In this document: positions 1-8,503 of the stretch, piece by piece | How the letters are laid out: every line of letters begins with the position of its first letter | Position numbering within the stretch: position 1 is the stretch's first letter | Assembly: GCA_005656395.1 (NCBI GenBank) | Contig: SRSI01000077.1 | Location: forward strand, 1,550,001-1,614,000 | Source: Strongyloides papillosus | Lineage: Eukaryota; Nematoda; Chromadorea; Rhabditida; Strongyloididae | Direction: 5' to 3' | Length of the DNA: 64,000 nucleotides | Translations under genes and position numbers: made by a program | Notes under the pieces: model-generated | Seen by the model: only the letters and a program-made list of their open reading frames with translations | The model's database searches: none | What the model was told of the DNA's origin: nothing

Positions 1-86
1 ACTATTTAATCAGTTTTTTCTTTTCCTTGAATTTTGTCGTTATTATTACTAATATCTAACAAAATCGTTGCCGAATCAAGTTCCAA

Positions 87-749
87 ATGGCTGAAGAACC
101 TGATAATAATGAAATACTGGGTCTGTTTGACAATTCAACTCAACAGCCGGCAGAAGAAAGTGCCGATGACCAACTTATCAACGCTCTATTGCACAATAAA
201 AAGTCAATGACGTTATCTGAACAAGGTATGAAAGCGGTATCCAAAATATTCTCCTGCAAAAGAATATCACATGAAACCATTGAGAGCATCACTGATAGAA
301 TGGGCGTTCACCAAGACCTCCAGTTTCTCGCTCCCGCCTTCAGCACCCCATACTACTCTAAATTAAAAATGAGGTCAGTAGACAGCAACCTTGCCAAAAT
401 GCAGGATCACCTACTCCAGTCAGTCTGTATGTTATCGCACAATGTTGAAGCTGCAACAGGAGATAACAAAAGTGCCGTACTCAGTGCCCTCATTAATATC
501 AAGTATGTTGTCGACGGATTAAGTGACATACGTAGAGAAGTCGCCTTTAGAAACTTCTCACCCAAATTCAACAAAGGGCTTCCCAGTGTACCTCTCGATA
601 TGGAAGAGAAGGTAACTCGTATGGATAGTTCTGAAAGAATCTCAATACTTCCTAAGCATGCCGAAGCATTATTCAAGAATGTGGCCGATACACCACAGGA
701 TCTCCTCTCGTTTATCCAAAGGGAAAACAGGAAAAAGATCTTACAATAA
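87..749 (+). CDS. DIRS element ORF1, gag-like protein
   Basis: A 220-residue protein, first ORF of the element, starting at the first in-frame ATG. It has an acidic N-terminus and a mostly helical-looking middle, and no CCHC zinc knuckle. I recognise no conserved domain; the gag role (nucleic-acid binding, particle formation) is inferred from position upstream of reverse transcriptase. Its last 92 nt overlap the open frame of the polymerase ORF, which lies in a different frame. The polymerase could be reached by frameshift within the overlap or by reinitiation at the ATG at 796, 46 nt after this stop codon. No internal stop or frame break is seen. Confidence 0.75.
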   Translation: MAEEPDNNEILGLFDNSTQQPAEESADDQLINALLHNKKSMTLSEQGMKAVSKIFSCKRISHETIESITDRMGVHQDLQFLAPAFSTPYYSKLKMRSVDSNLAKMQDHLLQSVCMLSHNVEAATGDNKSAVLSALINIKYVVDGLSDIRREVAFRNFSPKFNKGLPSVPLDMEEKVTRMDSSERISILPKHAEALFKNVADTPQDLLSFIQRENRKKILQ

Positions 750-2709
750 TACGGCTAACATCGAGCCGGAAAGGTACGTTATAATCAACCCAAACATGCC
801 CCCCAATACAATACACCAATGCCTACCATTCTGGCAAAAGATTGCGCCAACCGATACGGTGCTACTTGATTACATAATAAACGGTGTAGATATAGGTATC
901 TTATGTGAGCCAACACAGCATAAGATAGGTAAGAATAAATTCTCTTCAAAGGAAGAAGAACAGTTTATTGAAAATGAGATAAAAGATCTCCTCCGCTCCA
1001 ACAGTATAAAAGAGCACGACAATCCCAAATGGATCAGCCCTCTAATGGTAGTAACCACTTCAAAAATGAGATTAGTACTAGACCTTTCTTCACTAAATGA
1101 TTACATACAACATTTTAGTTTTAAATGTGAGTCGATAAAAGATGTAACGGATCTTCTCGAGCCTAAAGCCTTCTTAACTTCTATTGACCTATCCGCAGCA
1201 TACCACAGCTGTGCAGTACGACCACATCAAACTGAATACTTAGGATTCAGGTGGAATAATAAAACATACATTTACCTTGTATTGCCCTTTGGAGCTAGTT
1301 CAGCACCAAGACTATTTTATAGAATAACAAACACCCTAACCGCCACGATAAGGGCCAACGGTATAAAAATGACGAGATTTTACGATGATTTTCTAATCAC
1401 TCATACGGATAAGGATCTGTTAACACGTCATACCGAATACTGCATGAATTTGTTACGTGCAGCTGGATTCTCCATTAACGAGAAAAAGAGTGAGTTGTCA
1501 CCTAAATATATAATAAAATATCGAGGTTTAGTGATAGATACACTTAAAGAGGAACTTCGCCTCCCCCAGGATAAGCTGGATAACATTATTAAAGCAGCCC
1601 GTCACATCTCAAATCTCAAGAGGGTAGTTGCACGTCAACTTTATAGCTTATTAGGCATGATAGAATTCTCATCCTATGCAAACTTCTTAACAAGAATCAA
1701 AGCACGTCCACTCCAACGCGCCGTAAATAAATGTATAGGGTTTCCTCCAAGTTACAATAGGTATGTGAATATAACAACGGAAATTAGGCAAGGTCTAGCA
1801 TGGTATATCAATAACATAGAAGCCACCAATGGGCTGCGATATAATCAGGACCACGCGAGCATAGAGGTTTACACAGACGCATGTAATGTTAGTTATGGAG
1901 GAATAGTATATTTTCCTGATTACACTTCCCAAAGCGTCCAAGGGTACTTTACGGACGACTTATTATCTAAACATATTAATGAGAAGGAACTAATGGCCTT
2001 ATCCTTCACGTGCTTCGGGCTTTTGCAAAATACATATAATAAAATAGTTAACATTTACTGTGACAATACAACTACCCTAGCGTTGGTTCATAATAAAGGA
2101 AGTGTTAATAAAATATTTCTCTCATCGGAGACGGAAAAGCTACTCGATTTCTTTTACGAGCACAGGCTATATATTAACTTATACCATATTCCAGGATCCT
2201 ACAATCAGGTGGCAGATCGCCTTTCCCGAACAATGCCCGTTACCCTACAAGGCCCAACAGAAGCAACTCTAACTATAAAGGCAAGAGAAGAAATTAAGGA
2301 ATTTCTTTTAAATAAATTTAATGTAATAATTTCGGTGGATCTGTTTGCATCTTATGAAAATAAATTTTGTGATAAATTTGTAACGTTATTTGAAGATGAC
2401 CGAGCGTTTAGAAGAAATGCCTACTCATTCAACTGGCAGGGTTTAATTGATGAGGAAGTAATAGCATTTCCCCCATGTAATCTAGTACTCAGAGTACTGC
2501 GTAAAGCGGGTACCGACAAGTGCAATCTTTGGCTGGTAGCCCTAATGTGGGAAAATCAAAATTATTTTCCAGTTTTAATATCCCAATTCGGGGACCCTAT
2601 CCTACAATTATATGGTTCTAATATAGTTAACTTTCCAGACTGTGCAACTCCAATGAAGAACCGAAAGCACAAAGTGGGACTTTTCCGAATTTTCTTCAAG
2701 TCGCACTGA
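658..2709 (+). CDS. DIRS element reverse transcriptase-RNase H polyprotein
   Basis: Open frame of up to 683 residues; the ATG at 796 (after the gag stop) is an alternative start that keeps all known domains. The reverse transcriptase contains LTSIDLSAAYHS (motif A, residues ~176-188) and the catalytic FYDD at ~241-244. RNase H carries TDACNVSYGG near residue 405 and ends with IPGSYNQVADRLSR, a signature very common in DIRS and Ty3-type elements. The C-terminal ~110 residues contain VDLFAS (~559) and AFPPCN (~602). These resemble the domain after RNase H in DIRS elements that has been linked to N6-adenine methyltransferases; that assignment is tentative. No stop codons or frameshifts interrupt the frame, consistent with a young copy. 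Confidence 0.88.
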   Translation: MPKHYSRMWPIHHRISSRLSKGKTGKRSYNNTANIEPERYVIINPNMPPNTIHQCLPFWQKIAPTDTVLLDYIINGVDIGILCEPTQHKIGKNKFSSKEEEQFIENEIKDLLRSNSIKEHDNPKWISPLMVVTTSKMRLVLDLSSLNDYIQHFSFKCESIKDVTDLLEPKAFLTSIDLSAAYHSCAVRPHQTEYLGFRWNNKTYIYLVLPFGASSAPRLFYRITNTLTATIRANGIKMTRFYDDFLITHTDKDLLTRHTEYCMNLLRAAGFSINEKKSELSPKYIIKYRGLVIDTLKEELRLPQDKLDNIIKAARHISNLKRVVARQLYSLLGMIEFSSYANFLTRIKARPLQRAVNKCIGFPPSYNRYVNITTEIRQGLAWYINNIEATNGLRYNQDHASIEVYTDACNVSYGGIVYFPDYTSQSVQGYFTDDLLSKHINEKELMALSFTCFGLLQNTYNKIVNIYCDNTTTLALVHNKGSVNKIFLSSETEKLLDFFYEHRLYINLYHIPGSYNQVADRLSRTMPVTLQGPTEATLTIKAREEIKEFLLNKFNVIISVDLFASYENKFCDKFVTLFEDDRAFRRNAYSFNWQGLIDEEVIAFPPCNLVLRVLRKAGTDKCNLWLVALMWENQNYFPVLISQFGDPILQLYGSNIVNFPDCATPMKNRKHKVGLFRIFFKSH

Positions 2710-2714
2710 GTGAC

Positions 2715-3638
2715 ATGGATCCCGAAGTTTCACAATCCATTCAACAATCTTACTCAGTTAACACTCAAAAATCCTATTCCACACATTTGAGAAATTACCT
2801 TAACTTCTGTAAAGAAAATGGAATAAAGGATAAACACTTCTCCTTTAAGAATCTCACCAAATATCTATCAAAGATAGCTACCAGTGCCGCTCCATCTACA
2901 GTTAATACAATAAAGAATTCACTAGTAGCCATAGCAAAGTTACGTAAGGTAACCTTCTCATCCCATGAAAAAACATTGCTAAGCAAACTCATAAAAGGGA
3001 TCCAAGTGAATAACTACAATCATGATATTCAAAAATACATGACATTTGACTTGGACATCATTCTGAGACATATTGAAAACAACCCAGCCTCAATGGAAAT
3101 GTCTATCAAAGATTTAACGTTTACAACAATTACTCTGAGATCCATTGTATCGCCACAAAGGATGAACGAGCTTGCTAGAATGTCTCTAGATCATATGACC
3201 CTCTCGGATGCATGGGCTAATTTCACAATCCCGGGAAGATCAAAAAATTCTACAGCCACTCACAAATTCCACAGAATGCACATTCAAAAATATGCAAATC
3301 CGAGCCTATGCCCACTCACCGCCCTATCCTTGTACTTAAAGCGTACGGAGCCTATACGCACTTCTCAAAATCTGTGGATAAGTTACTTCAAGCCACACAA
3401 AAATGTCACTGGAACTACACTAGGAAGATGGATCTATAATTACTACCTAACAGCTGGCTTAGATATAGGTAGACCACACAACATCAGGGGAGCTGCTGCA
3501 TCAAAATACTATGAAATAGCAGGGTCTATTACAAATATGATAGAAGCTATTAACTGGGCATCTGAACACTCCATCTTTAAGTTTTATCATAAGGAAATTG
3601 GGAATAATTTCGGTGCTACTGTTCTCTCCTACAAATAA
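2715..3638 (+). CDS. DIRS element tyrosine recombinase
   Basis: A 307-residue protein of the lambda-integrase/Cre (phage integrase) fold that joins a circular DNA intermediate to the target. The N-terminal ~110 residues look like a SAM-like DNA-binding domain (SYSTHLRNYLNFC). In the catalytic domain I see Arg149 in QRMNEL, the HxxR box as PHNIRGAA (His255, Arg258), Trp281 in the His/Trp position and the nucleophile Tyr291 in KFYHKE. The ATG is 5 nt after the polymerase stop, so it is probably translated from a downstream start or by reinitiation. The set of catalytic residues appears complete and the frame is intact. Confidence 0.9.
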   Translation: MDPEVSQSIQQSYSVNTQKSYSTHLRNYLNFCKENGIKDKHFSFKNLTKYLSKIATSAAPSTVNTIKNSLVAIAKLRKVTFSSHEKTLLSKLIKGIQVNNYNHDIQKYMTFDLDIILRHIENNPASMEMSIKDLTFTTITLRSIVSPQRMNELARMSLDHMTLSDAWANFTIPGRSKNSTATHKFHRMHIQKYANPSLCPLTALSLYLKRTEPIRTSQNLWISYFKPHKNVTGTTLGRWIYNYYLTAGLDIGRPHNIRGAAASKYYEIAGSITNMIEAINWASEHSIFKFYHKEIGNNFGATVLSYK

Positions 3639-3739
3639 GCAATCTCACTACGTTAGTATCGACATATAATTGATAATTATACCAGGGATATCGTAGATAT
3701 CCTGCAAGTATAATTTATATTATATAAGATACTAACGTA
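3639..3739. repeat. DIRS element repeat block 1 (direct repeat plus inverted-repeat arm)
   Basis: Bases 3639-3660 (gcaatctcactacgttag plus tatc) recur identically at 4071-4092 in the same orientation. Bases 3670-3739 are the exact reverse complement of 4081-4150. The 12-mer TACGTTAGTATC at 3649 is also inverted at 3728-3739, so this block alone can form a hairpin. Such composite repeats replace LTRs in DIRS-order elements and are thought to serve as recombination site and circle junction. It starts directly at the recombinase stop codon. Confidence 0.85.
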
Positions 3740-4070
3740 TGTACCCACCCATCAAAATTTAATCCGAATTATTACTTATACTTAATTAATTATTGTAATA
3801 TTATTAATTATCTATCACCCAGCTACTTGCTGATCAAATACCATTAATATTTACTCTCTTATATCACCAGGTTACATGTACGAGTATATATAATTAATTA
3901 TAATAAATCTTGTTGTGTTAAATTATTGTTCCCACACCTTACGAGTACAGTATCACCTTATCACTTACAAAAATCTGATTAAATAGTGGCGCACCACCAA
4001 AACTGTACGGAATTCCGAAATTCCGTGCAAGAAAAGGACTAAATCCAAGGAAAAGACCGCGTTATGCAAA

Positions 4071-4150
4071 GCAATCTCACTACGTTAGTATCTTATATAA
4101 TATAAATTATACTTGCAGGATATCTACGATATCCCTGGTATAATTATCAA
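4071..4150. repeat. DIRS element repeat block 2 (right terminal repeat)
   Basis: Contains the second copy of the 22-bp direct repeat (4071-4092) and the second arm (4081-4150) of a 70-bp perfect inverted repeat with 3670-3739. The match ends at 4150, which I take as the right end of the element. The 331 bp between the blocks (3740-4070) hold no ORF; they include a small palindrome around ACGGAATTCCG at ~4008-4026 and the 12-mer GCGCACCACCAA at 3989-4000. Confidence 0.8.
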
Positions 4151-4436
4151 AAATTATTATTATTTGATGAATGATACTTCTTAATATGTTTTCTGAGCAA
4201 ATTTGGATCATTTGAAGCAAAACGACAATTGTATTGACAGTTATATTCAGTAGATGATCTTGATCCAAATAAAATAGTTAAATTTTCACCTAGGTTCGAA
4301 GGTTTTTGTTGAATTTTATTTTTTGAACCTAAACGGTCTATAATAAATTGAAGACATTTTTTTAAATGGTATTAAAAAATTTACCTTTGATATATGTACA
4401 TTTTTGAAATGTTTTAACGTTAGATAACGACTTCAT
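4147..4436 (-). CDS. C2H2 zinc-finger fragment abutting the retroelement (partial or disrupted gene)
   Basis: Not found as a long ORF because it is split by an intron. Predicted exons on the minus strand are 4436-4385 and 4337-4147, joined across a 47-bp GT-AG intron in compatible phase, giving about 80 residues. The exon end encodes one zinc finger of the form C-x3-C-x12-H-x4-H (YNCQYNCRF then LLRKHIKKYH). The TGA stop at 4149-4147 lies inside the element's terminal inverted repeat (4081-4150), so the original gene may have continued further. The 5' part is uncertain and more exons may lie between 4437 and 5800. The finger suggests nucleic-acid binding; the specific gene is not recognised. 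Confidence 0.45.
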
Positions 4437-5828
4437 ATTAAATAACTTTTTTAACCATGAAATATACATTTTTGATAAAAGAATGCGCTAATCAATTTTA
4501 AAGTGATAAGTTACCTGATTTTAAATTTTCTATAACTTTTATTTATACCCTACTACCAGCTGACGTTGATACAATTTTTTACATTCATTTTCAAGGTTGA
4601 TGTTAAAATATAATAAAAAGTAAAATTTTTGTTGCGTTACTTTAAAAATAATACATTTTTAAAATGTAACATTTATATAAACATTTTAATTATTGAATTA
4701 TAAATTGATGGTAAATAAAAATATTACCAGACTTTCAATGAAATTTTTAACATAAATATTTGAAGATTGTAAATTAAAAACAATAGGTTTTGAATAATAA
4801 TTATGGAAATGAAATTATAGATAAAAGAAGAAAAAGAAATATTACAAAGAGTTGACTGTTAATGAAATTTATATGACGAAAATGATTATCCAATTGACAA
4901 AGTTATAGTAATATTCTATTACTTTTGTATTACGTAAGTGAAAAGAATTGTAATTATCTAATAAAAATGATAACTTCCTAATAAACATATGTCTGAACAT
5001 CTGAAAAAGAGAAGGCTATACAAAAAGTGTTTCTATTTTGAAAAAGGATTATCAGATAATTATCACGGCATTACAATATGTTGAAATAAAGGAAGGCATA
5101 AATTGACCTGAGTATTTGATTCTATAATTGGATAACAGTAATCTTAGAGTTCAATTTTGTTAATACAAACTAAAATGGGATGTGTATTTTTGTAGTAATA
5201 GTAGATGAAGATTAACTTTTAATTTCACGTAATAGTTTTATCATATTTTCTACTTATAAAATTAACATTTGTTTTGAGTGAATCATATACATTAGATAAT
5301 GACTCTTTATTATTCTCCTCTTCTTAGTATCTTTTCATTGTATGGATATAAATGTATATAAATACATACACATTTATACACAACTATTCTTTTATTTTTC
5401 TAAGCCTGATATGTTGATTCCATTAACGGCACTATCTTATTATTTTTTTCATTAACTTTTACCATTTATTCATTTACATCCATAGTCATTTATGAAGATT
5501 AATCTTTTGGGTTTGTATCTATGCACTATTTTGACTGTCTCTACGCCTTCATTGATATATATATATATCTACCGTACTTCTTTACAATGTGGACCTCTTG
5601 AGATGTCTTTTAACACTGTCGTGATATTTACTCTTTATGGCCTATTCATTCCACAATTCTATTCTAATATCCGGCTGTCAAGTATGCTCATGCCCCTACT
5701 TGCTTCAAGTACCTTAGACAAGTCTTTTTGTTATTACCCGTTAGTACACATTTGATTTATTTCAAAATTTGAAGCACCTATTTTGGTGGTATATTTTGAT
5801 ATTATTACAATTTATTAACTACTTTTAG
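4437..5828. other. AT-rich intergenic region
   Basis: About 1.4 kb separating the zinc-finger fragment from the PRDM14-like gene. I see no convincing coding region, tRNA or repeat. A plus-strand open frame at 5492-5755 has no recognisable motif and is treated as chance. T-rich, slightly less AT-rich DNA at 5480-5760 may be promoter or 5' untranslated sequence of the downstream gene, and TTTTAG precedes its start codon. Confidence 0.5.
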
Positions 5829-7211
5829 ATGCAATCTAACGACGGATCCCTATTTCCACCTTCTGTTGGAGCTTCAAACTCTTTAGCACAACTACAATCT
5901 TTCTCACATCATTTTTTAATGGGAAATCACAAAAATAATTATTTTAATATTCTTCCTAATGGAAATTTTTTTATGGGTCCTCAAATGGCAATGAATTGTA
6001 TTCTTCAAACACATGCAGCATTATTGTCAAAAGTTATGAGAGGGCAAGTGAATGAGAATGATTATTATAACAAGAATCATCTCATTTTTGGAAACGATTT
6101 ATCAGTTAAACATTTATCACCAAAAAAATGTGAAAGTTCTGATGGTAGGTAAAATTTTGTTACATTTATATATTTATAAATTTTAGAGAAATTATTAAAT
6201 GATATTTTATCAGATCAAATTCATTGTCAAGGAATTGCTGTTCTTAGATTATCAGATGCTAATAAATTAAGTGTAATATCTGTATCAGTAAATGGATTTA
6301 AAAATGGAGATATATTAGAGTTACCATCCCAATGGAAATCGTTATGTGTTAAGTCACATAATCCTGATGAAGCTAACTTAGATGGAGAGTGTAACAAAGT
6401 TCTTAAAGATATTAACTTTTTTGAAGAAATTATTTTATTTTATTCAAAGAAGAATGAAGATAATAAACTAGAGAGTAAAAATAATATATTTTATGAAAAT
6501 GATAATAAAGTTGAAATAAACTTTGAAAATACTTTAAAAAAAGATGTTATTAAAAGTAAAAAAAGTCATAATTTAATGGATATCATAGATTTAAATGAAA
6601 CAAAAAATGAAGGGTCTAAAAAAGAAAGTCAAGAAAGTGGATATCAATGTGAAAGATGCGGTAAAATGTTTACATATTCATATTATCGTGATAAACATTT
6701 AAAATATACAAGATGTGTTGATAATGGTGATAGAAAATTTCCTTGTCCTTTGTGTACAAGATCCTTTGAAAAAAGAGATAGACTTAGAATTCACATTCTT
6801 CACGTCCATCAAAATCATAGGCCTCATGTATGTAATATTTGTGGGAAAAGTTTTTCACAAAGTTCTAGTTTAAATAAACATCTAAGAGTTCATTCAGGAG
6901 AACGTCCTTACAAATGTCCATATTGTACAAAAAGTTTTACAGCTTCAAGTATTTTAAGAACTCATATACGTCAACATAGTGGTGAAAAACCATTTAAAGT
7001 AAGTTTTCAATTAAAAAAAAATTAAATAAATTTCTAGTGTACATTTTGTGGTAAATGCTTTGCTTCACATGCTGCAATTGGTTCCCATCAAGCTAGGAGT
7101 CATCTCCACCAAGATGATTCAAATGTTCATAAATGTACAAAATGTAATAAATGCTTTGATAATATTTCTCATTTAAATTATCATTTACAATGTACACATA
7201 ATACTGTATAA
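5829..7211 (+). CDS. PRDM14-like C2H2 zinc-finger transcription factor
   Basis: Three exons: 5829-6144, 6187-6998 and 7038-7211, with phases that match, giving 433 residues. The C-terminal third carries six zinc fingers: an atypical first finger (C-x2-C-x12-H-x5-[11 protein letters not shown] then KHLKYTRC) followed by five C2H2 fingers. Linker and finger phrases such as [41 protein letters not shown] and CFASHAA are, from memory, almost those of vertebrate PRDM14, which also has six fingers. Between residues ~105 and 250 a divergent region (GIAVLRLSD..., [11 protein letters not shown]) sits where a PR/SET domain would be; I cannot confirm that fold. PRDM14 acts with co-repressors in pluripotency and germ-cell programmes in vertebrates; the role here is unknown. 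The first ATG is preceded by TTTTAG, so an earlier exon or trans-splice site is possible. Confidence 0.82.
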
Positions 7212-7811
7212 TATTACATTTGAAAATTTAATTAATATTAGTTATATTTATATTACCAATAATTTAGATACAATAACATAACAATAATTATATTAAATTT
7301 TATTGTTTTAAGTTATTTGTCAAAATAATTTTTTACAGTAATCTATTTAAAAAGAAGGCGTTTTTAAATTTAATTTCTTCTTTGGTCTTTTAAAATAAAT
7401 AAATATATATGTATAAAATATTCATCTTTATATTTAAAATGATTTTTTTCATTTACATCTTTTCTAAATAAAAGAGAATTTAAATTGAAAAAAAGTATAG
7501 TAAATGAATGTATATGATATATGTAAAAATGGTACCAATGATTCTTACTCTTAAAATAGAAGAGCACTCTTTTCAAAGTGAAGAATATTATTTAGATTAG
7601 TTTGTTTAAAATATAAATAAATATATTTTATAATATGTCAATTACATAATTTCATTTTATTTTGGCACTAAAATGATATTTTTAAAATCTATTACCTCAT
7701 AACATAAAGAATTTGTAGTAGGTTATCAATATATATATAGAGAATTTATATTATTATGACATTCTTTAAAATTATTTTACCACTATTTTCTTCTCTCAAT
7801 ATTTTAAAAAT
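7212..7811. other. AT-rich intergenic region
   Basis: 600 bp between two plus-strand genes. It holds no coding signal I can support; the minus-strand open frame at 7370-7576 is low-complexity. It probably contains the 3' untranslated region of the zinc-finger gene and the promoter of the next gene. Confidence 0.5.
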
Positions 7812-8334
7812 ATGATGAACCATGATGAAAGTAAAACTCCTAGTCCACAGAATAATTCTCCTGAACAAAGTTTATTTAAACATATTCCAATGAATTCAAA
7901 AGTAATTGAAAACATGAATATGTGTAAGTTTCAACTTCTTATTATAAATTAGTCAAATACACCTTACAGCACTTTTCCAGGAGATTAAAAAACGCCAAAT
8001 GTTGTTTATGAAATATTTTAATGCTGGTGATGCTCAGAAAGCTGCTGAGATCTATTCACCGGAAGGATATTTTATGCCTAATCTTGAGAAGCCTTTACGT
8101 GGGAGAGCAGGTATTGAAGAATATTTTAAGAAAGATATGACAGATGGGGCATATAAAGTAACAATCATAACGGAAGAAGTTAATGGTTCTGGAGATTGGG
8201 CTTTTGAAAGAGGAAGTTATTACTTAAGTGGTAAAAAAACAGAATGTGGTGTTTATCTTCAAGTATGGAAAAAAAATCATGGAGAATGGTTAATCTACAA
8301 TGACTGCTTTACAGTTCTTAAACAAAACACTTAA
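7812..8334 (+). CDS. SnoaL/NTF2-like (DUF4440-type) small protein
   Basis: Exons 7812-7923 and 7970-8334 give 158 residues. After a polar N-terminal tail, the region from QMLFMKYFNAGDAQKAAEIYSP to the end matches the pattern of the NTF2-like superfamily: an N-terminal helix for dimer and pocket formation, then GRAGIEEYF and a curved sheet ending in LQVWKKNHGEWLIYND. Nematodes have several such proteins, some related to SnoaL-like or CaMKII-association folds, mostly of unknown function. No signal peptide or membrane segment. The start is the first of two adjacent ATGs; the second would change only one residue. A ligand or enzyme activity cannot be deduced. Confidence 0.75.
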
Positions 8335-8503
8335 GTCTAAAAAAATAGTATGTAGAATTTTTATAATTTTAAAATAAATTTTTCCATAATTTTATATTGA
8401 TGAAAAACATTTAATTTAAAATTGAGCAAAATAATTAATATATAATTTTGTAAAAACAACAATACTATTGACTTTTTTATATTATAATAACTGAATATGT
8501 TTG

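Larger units (their letters stand above)
1..4150 (+). mobile_element. DIRS/PAT-like tyrosine-recombinase retrotransposon (left end outside window)
   Basis: Three consecutive plus-strand ORFs encode a gag-like protein, an RT-RNase H polyprotein and a tyrosine recombinase. This is the gene order of DIRS-order retrotransposons, which integrate with a recombinase in place of a DDE integrase and lack LTRs. After the recombinase ORF lie short direct and inverted repeats (3639-3739 and 4071-4150) typical of the non-LTR-like termini of this order. All three reading frames are open with catalytic motifs in place, so the copy looks recent. The right boundary is placed at 4150, where the 70-bp inverted repeat stops matching. 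The left boundary and its terminal repeat are not visible. Base composition is less AT-rich than the flanking DNA. The DIRS call is firm; PAT versus DIRS1 subtype cannot be settled without the left end. Confidence 0.9.

Noticed and set aside
407..1058. Minus-strand frames opposite the gag and polymerase ORFs
   Set aside because: Antisense shadows; DIRS elements can have overlapping ORFs but these show no recognisable motif.
5492..5755. Plus-strand 87-codon open frame with hydrophobic stretches upstream of the PRDM14-like gene
   Set aside because: Composition follows from a T-rich region with a (TA)n run; no domain, no matching splice into the downstream gene.
7370..7576. Minus-strand 68-codon frame
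   Set aside because: Low-complexity Phe/Tyr/Ile/Lys run typical of AT-rich intergenic DNA.
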